Source: JAKZRT01 sp047518005 (GTDB lineage Bacteria; Pseudomonadota; Alphaproteobacteria; Rhodobacterales; Rhodobacteraceae). Taken from it: a stretch of 6,158 nt of DNA. The stretch is from contig JAKZRT010000036.1 in the NCBI GenBank assembly GCA_047518005.1, positions 1 through 6,158 on the forward strand, given 5' to 3'. This document shows, in pieces, positions 6,108 through 6,158 of this stretch (the stretch's first letter is position 1; every line of letters starts with the position of its first letter). The translations under genes and the position numbers were made by a program. A model generated the notes under the pieces. That model ran no database searches. It was not told the DNA's origin and saw only the letters and a program-made list of their open reading frames with translations.

Positions 6108-6158
6108 ATGGCAGTAAGGATTACGCGCAAAGACAAGTCCGCAGGCGAGCTTCGCCAG
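6108..6158 (+). CDS. IS630-family transposase, N-terminal fragment (runs off the right edge)
   Basis: The 17 visible codons read MAVRITRKDKSAGELRQ. This resembles, from memory, the N-termini of alphaproteobacterial IS630-family transposases, which begin MAVxITRxDxSAxELR before a helix-turn-helix domain. A strong ribosome binding site, AAGGGAGG at 6095-6102, lies five bases before the ATG and fixes the start. The helix-turn-helix and DDE domains are outside the window, so whether the gene is intact is unknown. It reads in the same direction as rmuC. Confidence 0.68.
   Translation, partial: MAVRITRKDKSAGELRQ

Larger units (their letters stand above)
6021..6158 (+). mobile_element. Left end of an IS630-family insertion sequence (partial)
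   Basis: Downstream of rmuC the sequence becomes a non-coding leader and then the start of an IS630-type transposase, which continues past the window. I place the left edge at the TATACCAACGG at 6021-6031, because IS630 elements insert at and duplicate TA; the exact base is inferred. The leader also contains the near-repeat GATTTGACTCA / GATCTGATTCA. The right end lies outside, so the terminal repeats and the TA duplication cannot be verified here. Confidence 0.6.

Overview
The window looks like chromosomal DNA of an alphaproteobacterium, most likely of the Rhodobacterales (Roseobacter/Rhodobacter relatives). The evidence is high GC with strong third-position GC (producing long open shadow frames on the opposite strand), paired periplasmic M16 peptidases next to mutL, a MutL carrying the endonuclease motif of lineages without MutH, and two transposase N-termini of types I associate with this group. 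The assignment rests on recognising protein families, not on a search.

Layout, left to right. Positions 1 to about 114 are the end of an IS5-type insertion sequence whose transposase starts at 57 and runs leftward out of the window. From 162 to 2839 two exported M16 (pitrilysin-type) proteins overlap by four bases. The first has the zinc motif HFLEH. The second has lost it but keeps the Arg/Tyr pair of the partner half-site, so together they look like one split-site heterodimeric protease. A 211-base gap (2840-3050) without a convincing gene follows. It holds two imperfect hairpins and, next to the mutL start, a -10-like element that would give an almost leaderless mRNA. mutL (3051-4853, mismatch repair) and rmuC (4853-6013, membrane-anchored nuclease-like protein limiting recombination or inversions) share one base and form a genome-maintenance pair. 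Seven bases after rmuC, near 6021, the sequence appears to enter an IS630-type element whose transposase starts at 6108 and runs out of the right edge.

The four full genes are thus a compact housekeeping block read left to right and closely bracketed by two unrelated insertion sequences. I found no new defence or metabolic system, RNA gene or CRISPR array. The points most worth checking are the complementary M16 pair, the IS insertions tight against both ends of the block, and the short-leader start of mutL.
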